The notes under the pieces are model-generated. The model saw only the letters and a program-made list of their open reading frames with translations. It was not told the DNA's origin and did not search any database. Shown here one piece after another: positions 23,663 to 35,800 of a stretch of 64,000 nucleotides of DNA. Source of the stretch: Bursaphelenchus xylophilus (taxonomy: Eukaryota > Nematoda > Chromadorea > Rhabditida > Aphelenchoididae). The first letter of the stretch is position 1; the number at the start of each line of letters is the position of its first letter. The translations under genes were made by a program, and so were the position numbers. Location: positions 7,812,001 to 7,876,000 of the forward strand of contig CAJFCV020000002.1 of NCBI GenBank assembly GCA_904066235.2, in the 5' to 3' direction.

Positions 23663-24450
23663 TCGTTTTAATTGCTTTAAAGGCTATAAATTGTTGATCG
23701 GTAATGGAAATCAAACAACAGACCAGTCAGAGACCACCTCAAATAATCACATTATTCGCTGATTAAAAGAACATTTTTTACAACGTGAAGTAAGGCCTGG
23801 ACATCTCCAAGAATTCCCTATCTCAGATTTTATTTTTCTTTTCGTAATTGTTGTACTAACATAAGGCAGCTAAACTTCAGTGCTACACTTCATTGTGTAG
23901 CACATACCACATAGCATACCTATTCTCCTCAATACAATTTACTGAGTGAAAAGAATAAACGAAACGAAACTTGGTGACCGTAGCGTTTTCAGAATGATGG
24001 ATTTAGTGTGCAAAGGAAAGAGACCTAGAGCTTTTCTTTCTGGACCATGAAAAACATTTTCATCACCGAGACACTTGTTGTAGGATACAGCCTGTGTTTA
24101 TCTTGCAAGATACCATTTTGAATGTAACCTTTTTTCAGAAAACTTTTTTCAACATTTGAAACCTTTCAAAACACCTTGATATCGGTGTAAAACAAAATTA
24201 AAAGGGGAGGAGGTCTTGAAATTACGGTACGCTGAATTTTTACCATATACGATTAAGAAATCCTTTGCATGCTGCAACATTTAAGGCCGGTTGTGCAGGT
24301 AATTGGTTACTGTAATATCAAGATCAGTGTTTTTCTTGAGTTTTTTGTAACGATGACTGCAGTTTTGAGTCTTAATTTTCAGTTGAGTTTCTTGAAAATC
24401 TTAAATTTTGGATTTCAAAAATACGGTTTTGAGAATAATGAAACCCTTCT

Positions 24451-25108
24451 TTATGACGGCCAATCACTGCAGCGCGTTAATTCAGCCCGCGGCAGACACG
24501 TTTCATCGTATAAAATGGCTTCCAACGCCTGCATTTTCTCTTTTCCTCTTCTCGCCGCAGAAAAATAATTCTGGAATTCCGCAGAAGAAATTTCCACTTC
24601 TTCTGTGAGCTCCCGAACTTTTTTCCCTGAGGCAGTTGCTACGGCCGCCCGTTCACGTTGAAGATTCAATCGAGACGTAGGAGTCCTTCTTGGAGTCACA
24701 GAAGCATTTGTGATGTCAGTTAGAACGTTCTGAAAGCGCAAAGACCCTTAAAATTCAAAATTTCGAATTTTTTGCCTTTAGGACCCTAATTTTGAACCCA
24801 ATTTTCTCAAAAAGTACGCGACCAATTTTCGATTTTTCAACGGAATTTGAAAGCCCACATGCGATTCTATGTAATATCTAAAAACAAAACCAATCTATAA
24901 GAAAAAACATACCTCATTGATGTAAACACTGGAATTTCCATTTTTTTTGGGTTACTGTAGAGTCGGGCTGGTCGACGGCCAATTGCTTCAGGCGCTTTGA
25001 TTCACGCATTTTCTGGGCCTGCAGATCCCGCTGTCTCTTCCTGCCTAGGTTGCCATTCCTTAAGGCGTTGATTCCGCTCTCAGATTACGAGTATAAGTTA
25101 AAACTCAT
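24451..25108 (-). pseudogene. Small minus-strand gene, apparently broken; function unknown
   Basis: The last exon (24451-24729) reads from a good acceptor through 92 residues starting NVLTDITNAS to a stop. An upstream exon ends at a clean donor after 24913 with SVYINE in the matching frame. Further upstream a basic reading (about 24950-25084, including KRQRDLQAQKMRESKRLKQL) is in another frame; the two are separated by an eight-base A run (T at 24941-24948). One base fewer in that run would make them continuous. A possible first ATG (25106-25108), right after tttctttcag, is followed after seven codons by a TAA (25085-25087) in the same frame as the basic reading. It may be a young pseudogene or carry a homopolymer error. 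The protein is basic, Ser/Thr-rich and unrecognised. Confidence 0.45.
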
Positions 25109-25856
25109 CTGAAAGAAACTCAAAATTTCACCATTTTTGACTTGTAACACCCGGGGCTTCTTATAAAATTTTAAAAAATCATGCCCATTGGATAGAGCAT
25201 TAAAAAAGCTACAATTCCATAGACTCAAAAGTTAGGGTATGGCACCTCAATCAAAAGTTATGGACGAAATAAATTACCTTACACCAGCGGTAAACATTAA
25301 AGGCGCCGCCAATTATGGCAGATATTTATTTTTTTTTCTATCTTGAGTGAACATTTTTCGATTTGTCTGTTATTCTTCTTTACTTTGTGCAATTTCCGAG
25401 ATGATTAACACTTTTTCTGCCATGATACGGTAGGATGTTTAGCGGAGGGAAACAGTTGACCAAACGGGCCAGGGAGACACTTGACACGAATTATTTTTTT
25501 GATTTTTTGTAGAAGAAAATAAATTGGCGTGGGGATGGTGCAATATCCGGATGTTCTCTCCTTTATCTAATCCGATCTACCGAATTAGTGGATGGTCTTA
25601 CTTTAGAGCTGCCATTTTGAGTTGTGTTATAAATGGCTTTGATAGTTTATGATATCTGTTGCTATCTGATCTCATAAACTACAATTTCCGTACGTCACAT
25701 CACCGTTCAGCTTTCATTTGGGAACCCACTGTTTTTATTACAACGCGCGCCTTTGTTTCTACTCGCTATCTAGTATAATATTGTTAATTTCAGCGTGCGA
25801 GTTGGGTGACTAAACGGGTAATCAGTTCGCAAGTTCAGCGTTCCAGACGGGATGAA
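25109..25856. other. Intergenic region upstream of GGTase-I beta
   Basis: No gene is seen. It should contain the promoter of the + strand gene at 25857 and perhaps that of the broken minus-strand gene. A ttaatttcag site at about 25784-25793, 63 bp before the ATG, could be a spliced-leader acceptor. Confidence 0.45.
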
Positions 25857-27539
<1,683 letters not shown>

Positions 27540-27639
27540 TTATTATATTGCTCTTGATTATTTCATACCAAATCAAATGTACATTTAATTTAAAATTAAA
27601 TATTTTGTTGGAACGGTGCTCTTCTTTGTCGAATATGAG

Positions 27640-27659
27640 AGATGCAACATTAAAAAGTA
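27640..27659 (+). repeat. 20-bp direct repeat, first copy
   Basis: AGATGCAACATTAAAAAGTA lies between the GGTase and lipase genes and recurs identically at 28071-28090 inside the first lipase intron. Confidence 0.7.
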
Positions 27660-27787
27660 GTCTTGTAATCGAATTCTTTTCATTCGCCCAAATCTATTCA
27701 TAGGTCATGGCTTTGCTATTATTGAATGAATCAGGTCAAAAACTATTTAACTTCGGCCATATAAATTAAGGATGCACCAGCAAAACA

Positions 27788-28818
27788 ATGCCAAGAGAAG
27801 GAATGATAGCTGTCATTTTACTGCTGCTAGTCTCCCCTTGCTGGGCATTGTTCTCCCCAAATTTTGTACTTTTCTTACAAAGTTACTATGGCCTTTATGT
27901 TAATGACTTAATCAGGGCTGACATGGGTGCATTCGGGTCATTTGGAGGTGGAAATCATGTCTATGGACAAATGACCAAGTGAGCATGGCTTTTGCTAAAA
28001 GGGAGATCATAGAAAACCTATCCTCTTCACAATAATCTTGAAAAAGCATGACATAGTCTGATTAGCCGACAGATGCAACATTAAAAAGTAACTGCAGCAC
28101 ACATCCGAAATTTCAGCAAAGATCCCGTCGTTTTTGTCCATGGATATACGGGAAGTGCTGTTCGATTTGTAGACCAGATGAACTGGCTAAAAATGAAAGG
28201 TTATGATGACACTACTCTGTATGCTACCACCTATGGATATTGGACTGGATCTGGCACAATACAGCCCACAATTGAGTGCAGATACATTAAAACAGTAGGT
28301 CAACCTCATCCATTTTCAATTCCCAATCATTCCTTCAGATCCGAATCTTGATCCAAGCTGTTCATTTATTCACAAATCGACCTGTAAATGTGATTAGTTT
28401 TTCCATGGGCGGAGCGGTCTCTCGGAAAGCGATAATGGGCGGAGTTTGTGTGGAGACTGGAGAAGATCTAGGACCTCCGTTGACTGGTATCATCAGTAAT
28501 TATATTGGAATTGCCGGGGTAATGCATGGGGCGTTGTTTTGCGACAACTACCCATTTACGTCGATTTGTAATAAAATAAACGGAATGAGATGTAACAACA
28601 ACTTCATGATTGACATCAACTCAAAAATTAACTACGAAGGGAGAAGAAGCTTTGTGATTGAAAGTACGGGGGATCAAGTAGTTGGATTCCAAGCTTGTGG
28701 AGCACATCCGAGTGAATTTGTTGGCGCTAGCATAATAAGATTGGACGGGTTTGCACATGTCGATACGTATTTGAAAAGTTTTGACTTACAATATGCTATA
28801 ATCTCAGGGCAAATGTAA
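27788..28818 (+). CDS. Secreted triacylglycerol lipase, nematode Lipase_2 family
   Basis: Three exons (27788-27978, 28117-28294, 28339-28818) encode 282 residues. An N-terminal signal peptide (hydrophobic MIAVILLLLVSPCWA) implies secretion. The alpha/beta-hydrolase features are visible: oxyanion-hole segment VVFVHGYTG, nucleophile Ser145 in SFSMGG, likely Asp235 in ESTGDQ and His263 in GFAHVD. The first glycine of the usual G-X-S-X-G motif is Ser143; members of this nematode lipase family often have a small residue there. Conserved cysteines (for example Cys160, 191, 200, 208, 243) fit a disulphide-bonded secreted enzyme. It probably hydrolyses lipid esters in the gut or body cavity; the substrate cannot be read from sequence. 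AATAAA overlaps the stop region. Confidence 0.85.
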
Positions 28819-29201
28819 AATAAACAAGGATAGAACCAGCGTTGTAATGTCGTGAAAAAGTAATCCCAAATCGATTATACCAACATATTATTCATGATAA
28901 TTATTAACGTCTCAAATCTGATCAAACAAGGTCTGCACTACCCATAGAGCCCTTTATGAAACATACTTTGACTTGAAATTGTCCTTTTAATGATTCAAAT
29001 ATTTCCTCATCAACATTTTTGGCGTTCTAAGATTTCCGTGTTAGGACCCAGCCGGGTGGGTGGTTGATGTAAAATTTTTATTGCAATTTTTTGCCAAGAA
29101 TCTTGTGAATGTAACTTATCTCGCGGTTATCTATCAAATTTGTCTTTTTTCAATGCCTCATTTTTATCTTCTTGTCTTTATATTATACTTGATCTTTCCA
29201 G
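28819..29201. other. Intergenic spacer between lipase and small orphan gene
   Basis: Same-strand spacer of 383 bp. It ends in gatctttccag immediately before the next ATG, a likely spliced-leader acceptor. A frame at 29060-29290 that runs through it is not used by my model. Confidence 0.5.
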
Positions 29202-29863
29202 ATGACGATCCAATATTTTCGTCTTCCCAAATACGCCGTTGCTGTCTACGCAGAAAGTCGGATCGTTTGTCTCATCAAATGTGGACCTGAAAAAACCGTA
29301 GTCGTAAGTGAAATCCACAGTTTTGCAATTTTTCCTGGTTTTAGACCATTCCTTGGCGGCTTTGTGAGGTAAAGCTCTACCAGATCGACCGGCTGTTGTT
29401 AGTTCACATAAATAACGATAAGGAGTCCTTTGCCGGTTATATCTTTGCTGATACCAAGGTTACTTTAAGCCGCAGAACAAATAAAGTTCTTCTTTTCGCC
29501 CGAAATCAGTACGATCTAGGATTAACCGCCGTGGAGATTAGATTCAAGGATGCTGACGAGTTGCACAATGTTGCAAACATCCTAAAGAAGGTAAGAGTCA
29601 ATTTGATCAATATTTTTATACGTTTTAAAATTTAATTCCTTTGCTTTTAGGGCCTTGAAATGGCAAAACTTTCCGCTTTCACCTTCTCTGATGTGTGTCC
29701 AGACAGTTCTGTTGTTGAGTTGCCTCCGATCTTGATTGAATTAGTTGGACAAGGCCCAGTTTATTTGTTTGAAAATGCCAATAAGTTGAAGAAGGCTCGG
29801 GAAGAAGCTGCCGGTCGGAAACAAAGTTCAAGGGAGCTTCGAGCAAAACCAGGTCCGGTGTAA
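29202..29863 (+). CDS. Small orphan protein, 186 aa
   Basis: Three exons (29202-29303, 29345-29590, 29651-29863) encode 186 residues. The start ATG follows ctttccag directly, as in a trans-spliced gene with almost no 5' UTR. The first 110 residues alternate hydrophobic and charged residues in a beta-rich pattern ending in an amphipathic helix (ADELHNVANILKK), which resembles a PH/EVH1-type fold such as DCP1, but I see no diagnostic motif and do not assign it. The C-terminal tail is basic (KKAREEAAGRKQSSRELR). Its 3' end faces that of DPH2, 203 bp away. Confidence 0.65.
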
Positions 29864-30066
29864 TTTAATAAATGTTGTTATATCTGATAAATTATTCATT
29901 TTTCGTTCATCAAATACCATTTTGTTTTCATATTTCACTCAATTTTCAAAATAAATTTTATTAAAGTAACAACAAAATCAACAAGAATAATTGAGCTCTT
30001 ATGGTATAACTTTGAGGATTCCAAATATAAAAACAACATTGTAGATCACAACAAAAAATTGTTACA

Positions 30067-32153
30067 CTACTCCTTTTTGTCTCCGGGTTCTGTTTTATAG
30101 CCCATAGCGACTCCTTTTAGGCCCTGTTTAAGTTCCGTCGACTCTTGGCCACATTCATCGTCGAGGCCTTTCCAGGTTCGATTCATAAAGTAATCTCCGG
30201 CTGAATGCAAAACAATTTCTTTTTTGTCGTTTTCTTCTGTTTGCGTTTGAAGATTTCGAATTCTGCCGCTGATCAGACTCACATCAGTCTCCCTGTCCGT
30301 CAATTTTGAGGGTTCGATTGGGTCTGAAAGGAATTATATTGCACTTGATCTTAACTAACAGTAGGAAAACAATTTTTTGAAACGTAAAACCTACTCTCCA
30401 ACAAATTAGAATACTCTGCGGTCCAACCGGCATCCGCAAACCAATCAGGACTCGCTGGATTCAACGCTATTTCAGCCTCGAACAAACTTAAGATAGGCTT
30501 GAGGAATTCGTTCGCGTCTAGGAGGACCCCCAATGGACAGCTGAGTAAGATGAACGCGTCGATGTCTCCAGAAAAGTTGGACAGTTTCGCTTCGTTCAAC
30601 TTTCCGATCGCAAAAACGTAGAGTTTCTTCTGCGCGGCCTCACACAACCGGCGGACTCTTTTAATCGCCTCGGGGCCATTCTTTGTGCCCAGCGTTCCAA
30701 TCACGAGTCCTATTGTCTTGGCGTCCTTGAGTCGTTCTATCAGATACATGCGTTTTCGGAGTTGTCTGTAGGCAGTTGATCTACAAGTGCAATGATTTTA
30801 TGATGGGCAATATAAACTCTGGTCCTGGAGAATATAATTTCTTCCCCATCAGTTCCTATCCTTTTTTGTAACCTCAAAACAACCTATTAGCATTTTCCCA
30901 AAGTGCCTGGATATTTGTCGCGCTCCGCACCGTGCACAAAAACCCCCGATTTTTTGCACCGTGCACTCACCTTTTTTTTGGTTTTGCACTGTGCATTTGA
31001 AACATTTTTTGTCGCTGCGACGTAAGCTTTTCTCAACTGCGCGGCCGCTGTCTTGTTCAAAAATGTGCACAGTGCAATCGGCTTTTTTGAGGTTTGCACA
31101 GTGCGCAAAGACAAAAATCCACAGTGCGTTGGCGACAAAAATTCAAGATGCACTGTGCGAAAGCGAAAAGATGTCCAGGCACTTTGTGAAAATGCTAATC
31201 TCATGACCTACATTTCCTTCTCCAAAACCTTCTCCTTTGGCTGATACCACACAATTTTGTTGTATTTTGGGAAAGTCATCAGCCAAATTGGAAGCAACGC
31301 GCTCTCTCTTTGTCCAACAAACACCAAAAGACTCTCCTCTTCTTGTATGTTCTTGTCTATCCGTCTTCCCAGATGAACATCTTCATCTTCTACCACTTCA
31401 CCGACCGTTTTACACTCAATAATGTTCAGATTTCTCTTTTCCAAAACCTTTTTCAACTGTTCTGATGTGTGAGAATAGACGGAATCATAGAGTAAAACAA
31501 TCGTTTTAGTGCTTTCCGTCCTGTTCTTCTCCAAATACTGATCAAATTTGACTTTGAAATCCCGGAAATCCACTGGTAATCGGCAGAAAATATACAAAAC
31601 TGGGATTTTATCGGTCTTTTCGCTGAGACACGCTTCTCCATAATGGATCAGAGCATCACAATTGGAGTGTTCGGCAGCGATTACATCAACGCAACAGCTG
31701 TAATTACGTAATAAATTGATAACAAAGAGAGCAATGTCATCAAAATCTAAAGTAATATTGGAAACTGTTTAGTGCCGAAACAACTTACTTCCGATAAGAT
31801 GTGTCCGCCAGAATATATATTTTTGCCCCCGACTTCTCCTCGATATCCGTCGCCACTTCATAAGCATACTTTAATAAAGAATCCGGCAATTGGAGAGCGA
31901 CCCGTTGGAAAGAGCCTCGTTTTATCCATTCAATGGCCTTCTGGTTCTCAAAAAAGACTTCTACCTTGTCGGTGACCTCCTAAAGCACCACTTATCACTA
32001 CCCTTCATCGTAATAAAAGACAATTTTTCGTCCTTTTGCCAAAATAAATTAAGTACAACATAAAAAATTTACAATTGATTCGATATCCTGCTCCTCCTCG
32101 CGGTTCTCAATGTCATCGCTGAACAATTTAAGCGCCGAGGGATCCGCTGACAT
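30067..32153 (-). CDS. DPH2: Diphthamide biosynthesis protein 2
   Basis: DPH2 partners DPH1 in the cytosolic iron-sulphur complex that moves the aminocarboxypropyl group of S-adenosylmethionine onto a histidine of elongation factor 2, the first step to diphthamide. Five exons (32073-32153, 31789-31979, 31212-31697, 30395-30780, 30067-30323) encode 466 residues, close to the human length. Landmarks are LQLPDSLLKYAYEVA, ADTSYRNCCVDVIAAEH (Cys92, Cys93), ALIHYGEACLS, the LVIGTLGTKNG region, LLSCPLG, and a C-terminal GWTAEYSNLL. The large intron between exons 3 and 4 (30781-31211) carries an inverted-repeat element. The final 80 residues are charged and less conserved. Confidence 0.92.
30886..31199. 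mobile_element. 314-bp MITE-like element in a DPH2 intron
   Basis: The ends are inverted repeats: ATTAGCATTTTCCCAAAG and its complement differ at one base over the first 26 bp (through AGTGCCTGGA), and similarity continues for about ten more. Inside, the palindrome GCACTGTGCA and variants (GCACCGTGCAC, TGCACAGTGC) recur at least six times. It fills most of a 431-bp intron. I see no clear target-site duplication, so the family is unassigned. There is no coding capacity. Confidence 0.7.
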
Positions 32154-32832
32154 TGTTTTAGAACTAAATAAAAGACAACGTTACTTTGCACATCATAATT
32201 ACGACAAATATTGATCAAACTATGAATGAGTTATCGAATCGTCCAAACTTTTTAACTTAATTTATTGAAGATGCACATTAAAAGCATTTGGAAATCGTTG
32301 GAATTACAGACCGGACCCATAGAGATATTGCTGCCTTCGCTTTTAGACCAATCGAAGCTTAGCTGGCAAAGGGAGAACCGTATTTTAGGCGGGGGATTTA
32401 AATTGTAACCCACTTCTCGTGAATTACAACCACTAAGACCTTCAAAATACATTACTTTACACACTAAACGACCTTAAATTTACAAATCACAAGTGAAATC
32501 CCTAGAATAAGATCAAGACACCAGCATGCGTTCATATGACCGAATAGACAACAATAACAAGTACAAAGACATGTATCAATATATACAAAAGTGGAATGTA
32601 GATCATAACTTACGAAAAAATAAATTAAATTTTGTTTTTGGAATGAACAATATCCAAATCTTACTGTAAGTCACTAAATTAATGCCCAAATTGACACAAA
32701 TTTTGATCGTTCAGCAAATTACAATAGCAATTAAGGCTTAAACGGATTGGAACAAAATAAAAAAAGAATTAAAGACGAACAAAAACATAAATTATATTAT
32801 CCATGACAAAAGTCATATCCAGAACACAATTT
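32154..32832. other. Intergenic region between TEX2-like gene and DPH2
   Basis: This 679-bp region separates two minus-strand genes and should hold the DPH2 promoter or leader-acceptor and the TEX2-like 3' UTR. The minus-strand frame at 32252-32464 has no recognisable content. Confidence 0.5.
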
Positions 32833-35800
32833 TCATGCATTAATGGGTCCTTTCAGAAGTTCATTCCCACTCATGACAGGAATAATAGTGTCATCCATAT
32901 TAGGAAGTACCAGGTTTTTCTCCAGGACCTGTACAATCTTATTTTCGATCCATTCGGATAAAGTGGAAAAGACCACAGAGCGATCGCCCACTTTGGGGAT
33001 GGCCCGAACACTCATCTTCGGAGGATTTCTGAACGAATACCAAAGACGATCCGATGGTGGGGGAGGCACATTGATCGTCATTGTGCCGGAAAGTTCAGTG
33101 ATTTCGACGTTCAGCATCAGCCGGGTGGAAGAGATGTCTTCCATCATTTTCCTGATCGGCTTCAGCTCTGATGCCTCTTTGAAGATGTTGGATGAGGCGA
33201 TTTTATCGACTAGATTCAGGATTTTCCTACCCGTCTTCTTCTTTTCCCTAAAACAAATGCCATCATCTACTACAATATAACTTCATAAAGGGCACAAATC
33301 ATATTATATTAGGTTGTATAATAAGTTATGACCATAATTTTCTAAAATTCCTAAAACTTTAATGATGCTTTTTTCAGAGTTGAATAGCATACCGCTGGGT
33401 AGGGTGGAGACAGTAGATTACAGGAACCAGTAGCACATCGGCCTCCGGCTAAAACATCGGAGAAAAGAAATCAAGAAATGAGGGCGTCCCAAGGTGCTAA
33501 AGCAAAAATACGCCTTAAATCTGAGAATTCTGAGAGGCTAGAAATGACAATGCTTCTGTAGGACACTAGAGGCGTCCTTTTTACATACGCTGCGCAGGAT
33601 CAACTCTACGTCCCCTACCTGAGCTTTACTGTTCAAAATATAAATTGAGGTATACCTTGATTGTTATGCACCCTGATTCGTTTCGAATTAATCCCACCTC
33701 AAATAACGTGGTTCAGCTGTAAAGAGTCACTTATGAGTTGCTTTTTGATAACCTACTCAAATCAGAAACTGCTTGTATCAGGTGACAATAAGGAGCTTCC
33801 TTAAAATCGTTACATTTTGAGGGCCGCTGGACTAGAGTTCAAAACTTTTATTGAGTGCGCCCTAGCGCCATCTTGTGAAGAACTGTTTTTGGTGGTTATA
33901 TACACTACATACCTTGGCGAAAACGACAGTATATATTCTTAGAGTTTGCGGCGGTTAAGTTCTAAAAAATTGAAATTCAATTGGATGATCCAAAATTCTG
34001 CTAATTCTTAAATTTTTCTGGAGATTCCAATTACTGCATGCTCCAAAATTTGCCTGGTGTGACAACAGGTATGTGATCTCGTATTACCACGAGTTATAAC
34101 AATAGACAATAGAAACCCCGGGCGCTAAACTTTTTAGACGCTTTTTCAGGCGACGGCTTCGGTAACCTTCCGGAAAAACAGCTCATAAAATGAGTTGTCA
34201 CTGATACCTAGTAACGATGCTGTGTCAGCGTCTTCTACGACCCTTGAAGATTACAATAACACCAATCCGAGACCAGCAGCGGCTGGCTGAGAGACGTGAC
34301 TTGAGTTATTTCGTACCCTGCCAAAATCGGGGCGCTTCCGAGTTTTTAGCAATAGAAAATCGCGGCTATGCCGTAAGACTTTGCAATACGCACTAGATGA
34401 AACTTCGATAAGCCCTCTATTAGTCTATAGGTATGTTGAACTAAGGAGGGATCTGAGCTAGGAAATAATCGACTTCAAACTTTTGCAAGAAAATGGTCAT
34501 AACATATTATACAACCTAATAAATATTCCCAAATCCCTGAACTCACCGTGTATTGTCATTCAGCTTCAATTTGCTTCCATATTCTTCATCTGGCGACGTT
34601 TCTGGACTCTCTGGGAGCTCTGAATCAGAGTATCTCGTGGGGGTGGCCCTCAGATTTAATGATGCCGTCGATGCAGCCAACGGGTTGTTATCGGCCATAT
34701 CCACCGAGTCGTGATGTTTTTTGATCCTCATCAAGTTCACACGCGTTTCCAGCGCCAGTTTTATACATCCTTTGTAACAGATTTCATAGTCCACCCAGAC
34801 TCCCCATTCGTCCACATAGGGTTTATAAATACGTTCGATCCGAGGGATGGCGGTACCAATATCAAAGCTGGATAGTTCCAATGTCTCGATAAAGTATGGA
34901 AGCTGAAACAGAAAAGATAAAAATCTAAAAAAAAAACTCAAAAATCCGACCTAAGGCAAGGTCCATAAATCCTAATTAAATCACAAAAACTCACATGAAT
35001 GGTCGCTAGTTTGGTCTGTATCTTATTCTGGACCTGCTTGCACCAATATTCATCCCGACAAAAGTCGTAGAACACCCTGGAGGCAATCAAATTGGCCACC
35101 AAGACCAGTTCTTTTCCCGAACTCTCCTCCGGCTTTGTCCATTTCACTCTTCCCAAGTCCATGAGGATCGTGTCATCGACCTCCAGGCTCACTTTCTGCT
35201 GGATCAGAAGGGATTCTTCGAGATGTCTGAACAATATTCACAATATAATCAACTCAAGAAGAGCTTCAAACAGTCAATGATTCACTTACTTATTAAACTG
35301 GAGGTTATGTAAGATATATAAAAAGTAGTCTCTGGACAAGACCTTCTCTCCTTCACCATCCCCACCAATGCAAATGGAGGATCTCCTTTCAAAAGGAGGG
35401 TCCTGGGAGACCTGGTACTTATTGCACACTTTTCTCAGTCGATGGAACCATCGCTCTTTCTCCCGGGCGCATCTGGCAAACAAATAGATTGTTCTCGTCT
35501 GTCTTTTCGGTTTCGTCGATGGGAAATTGCGCTTCAAACGTTGGACTTTTCCGCTTGCCGCTGGCAAATTGGCGTCAGAAACGGATCTCTTCAGCAAGGG
35601 CTTATCTAAAACAATATCATCATCCTCCTCATCATGCTATATAATCAAATTATAAATAAAATTTCATTTACAATTCAACTTTCTTACCTTCTTCAGCTTC
35701 ACTCGAGGCATCGGACAAGTATCCGTCAGCTTCTCTGGCCACATCAACAGCCGACATTCTCTCTGGCAGTTTTCCTCCTTCGTCATCATTTATCACAATT

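Larger units (their letters stand above)
15788..24450. other. 8.6-kb region without a convincing gene
   Basis: No frame here shows family similarity, a consistent set of splice sites or coding bias. The sequence is AT-rich with homopolymer runs (for example a run of about 23 T at 22336-22358 and a short G run near 18630). It holds a duplicated 93-bp module (20624 and 23510), three TGACGTCA octamers (about 21115, 20765 and 23655), and a hairpin cluster at 22936-23051. Part of it must contain the promoter of peroxidase copy 2. A long intron of an unseen gene or non-coding RNA genes cannot be excluded. Confidence 0.5.
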
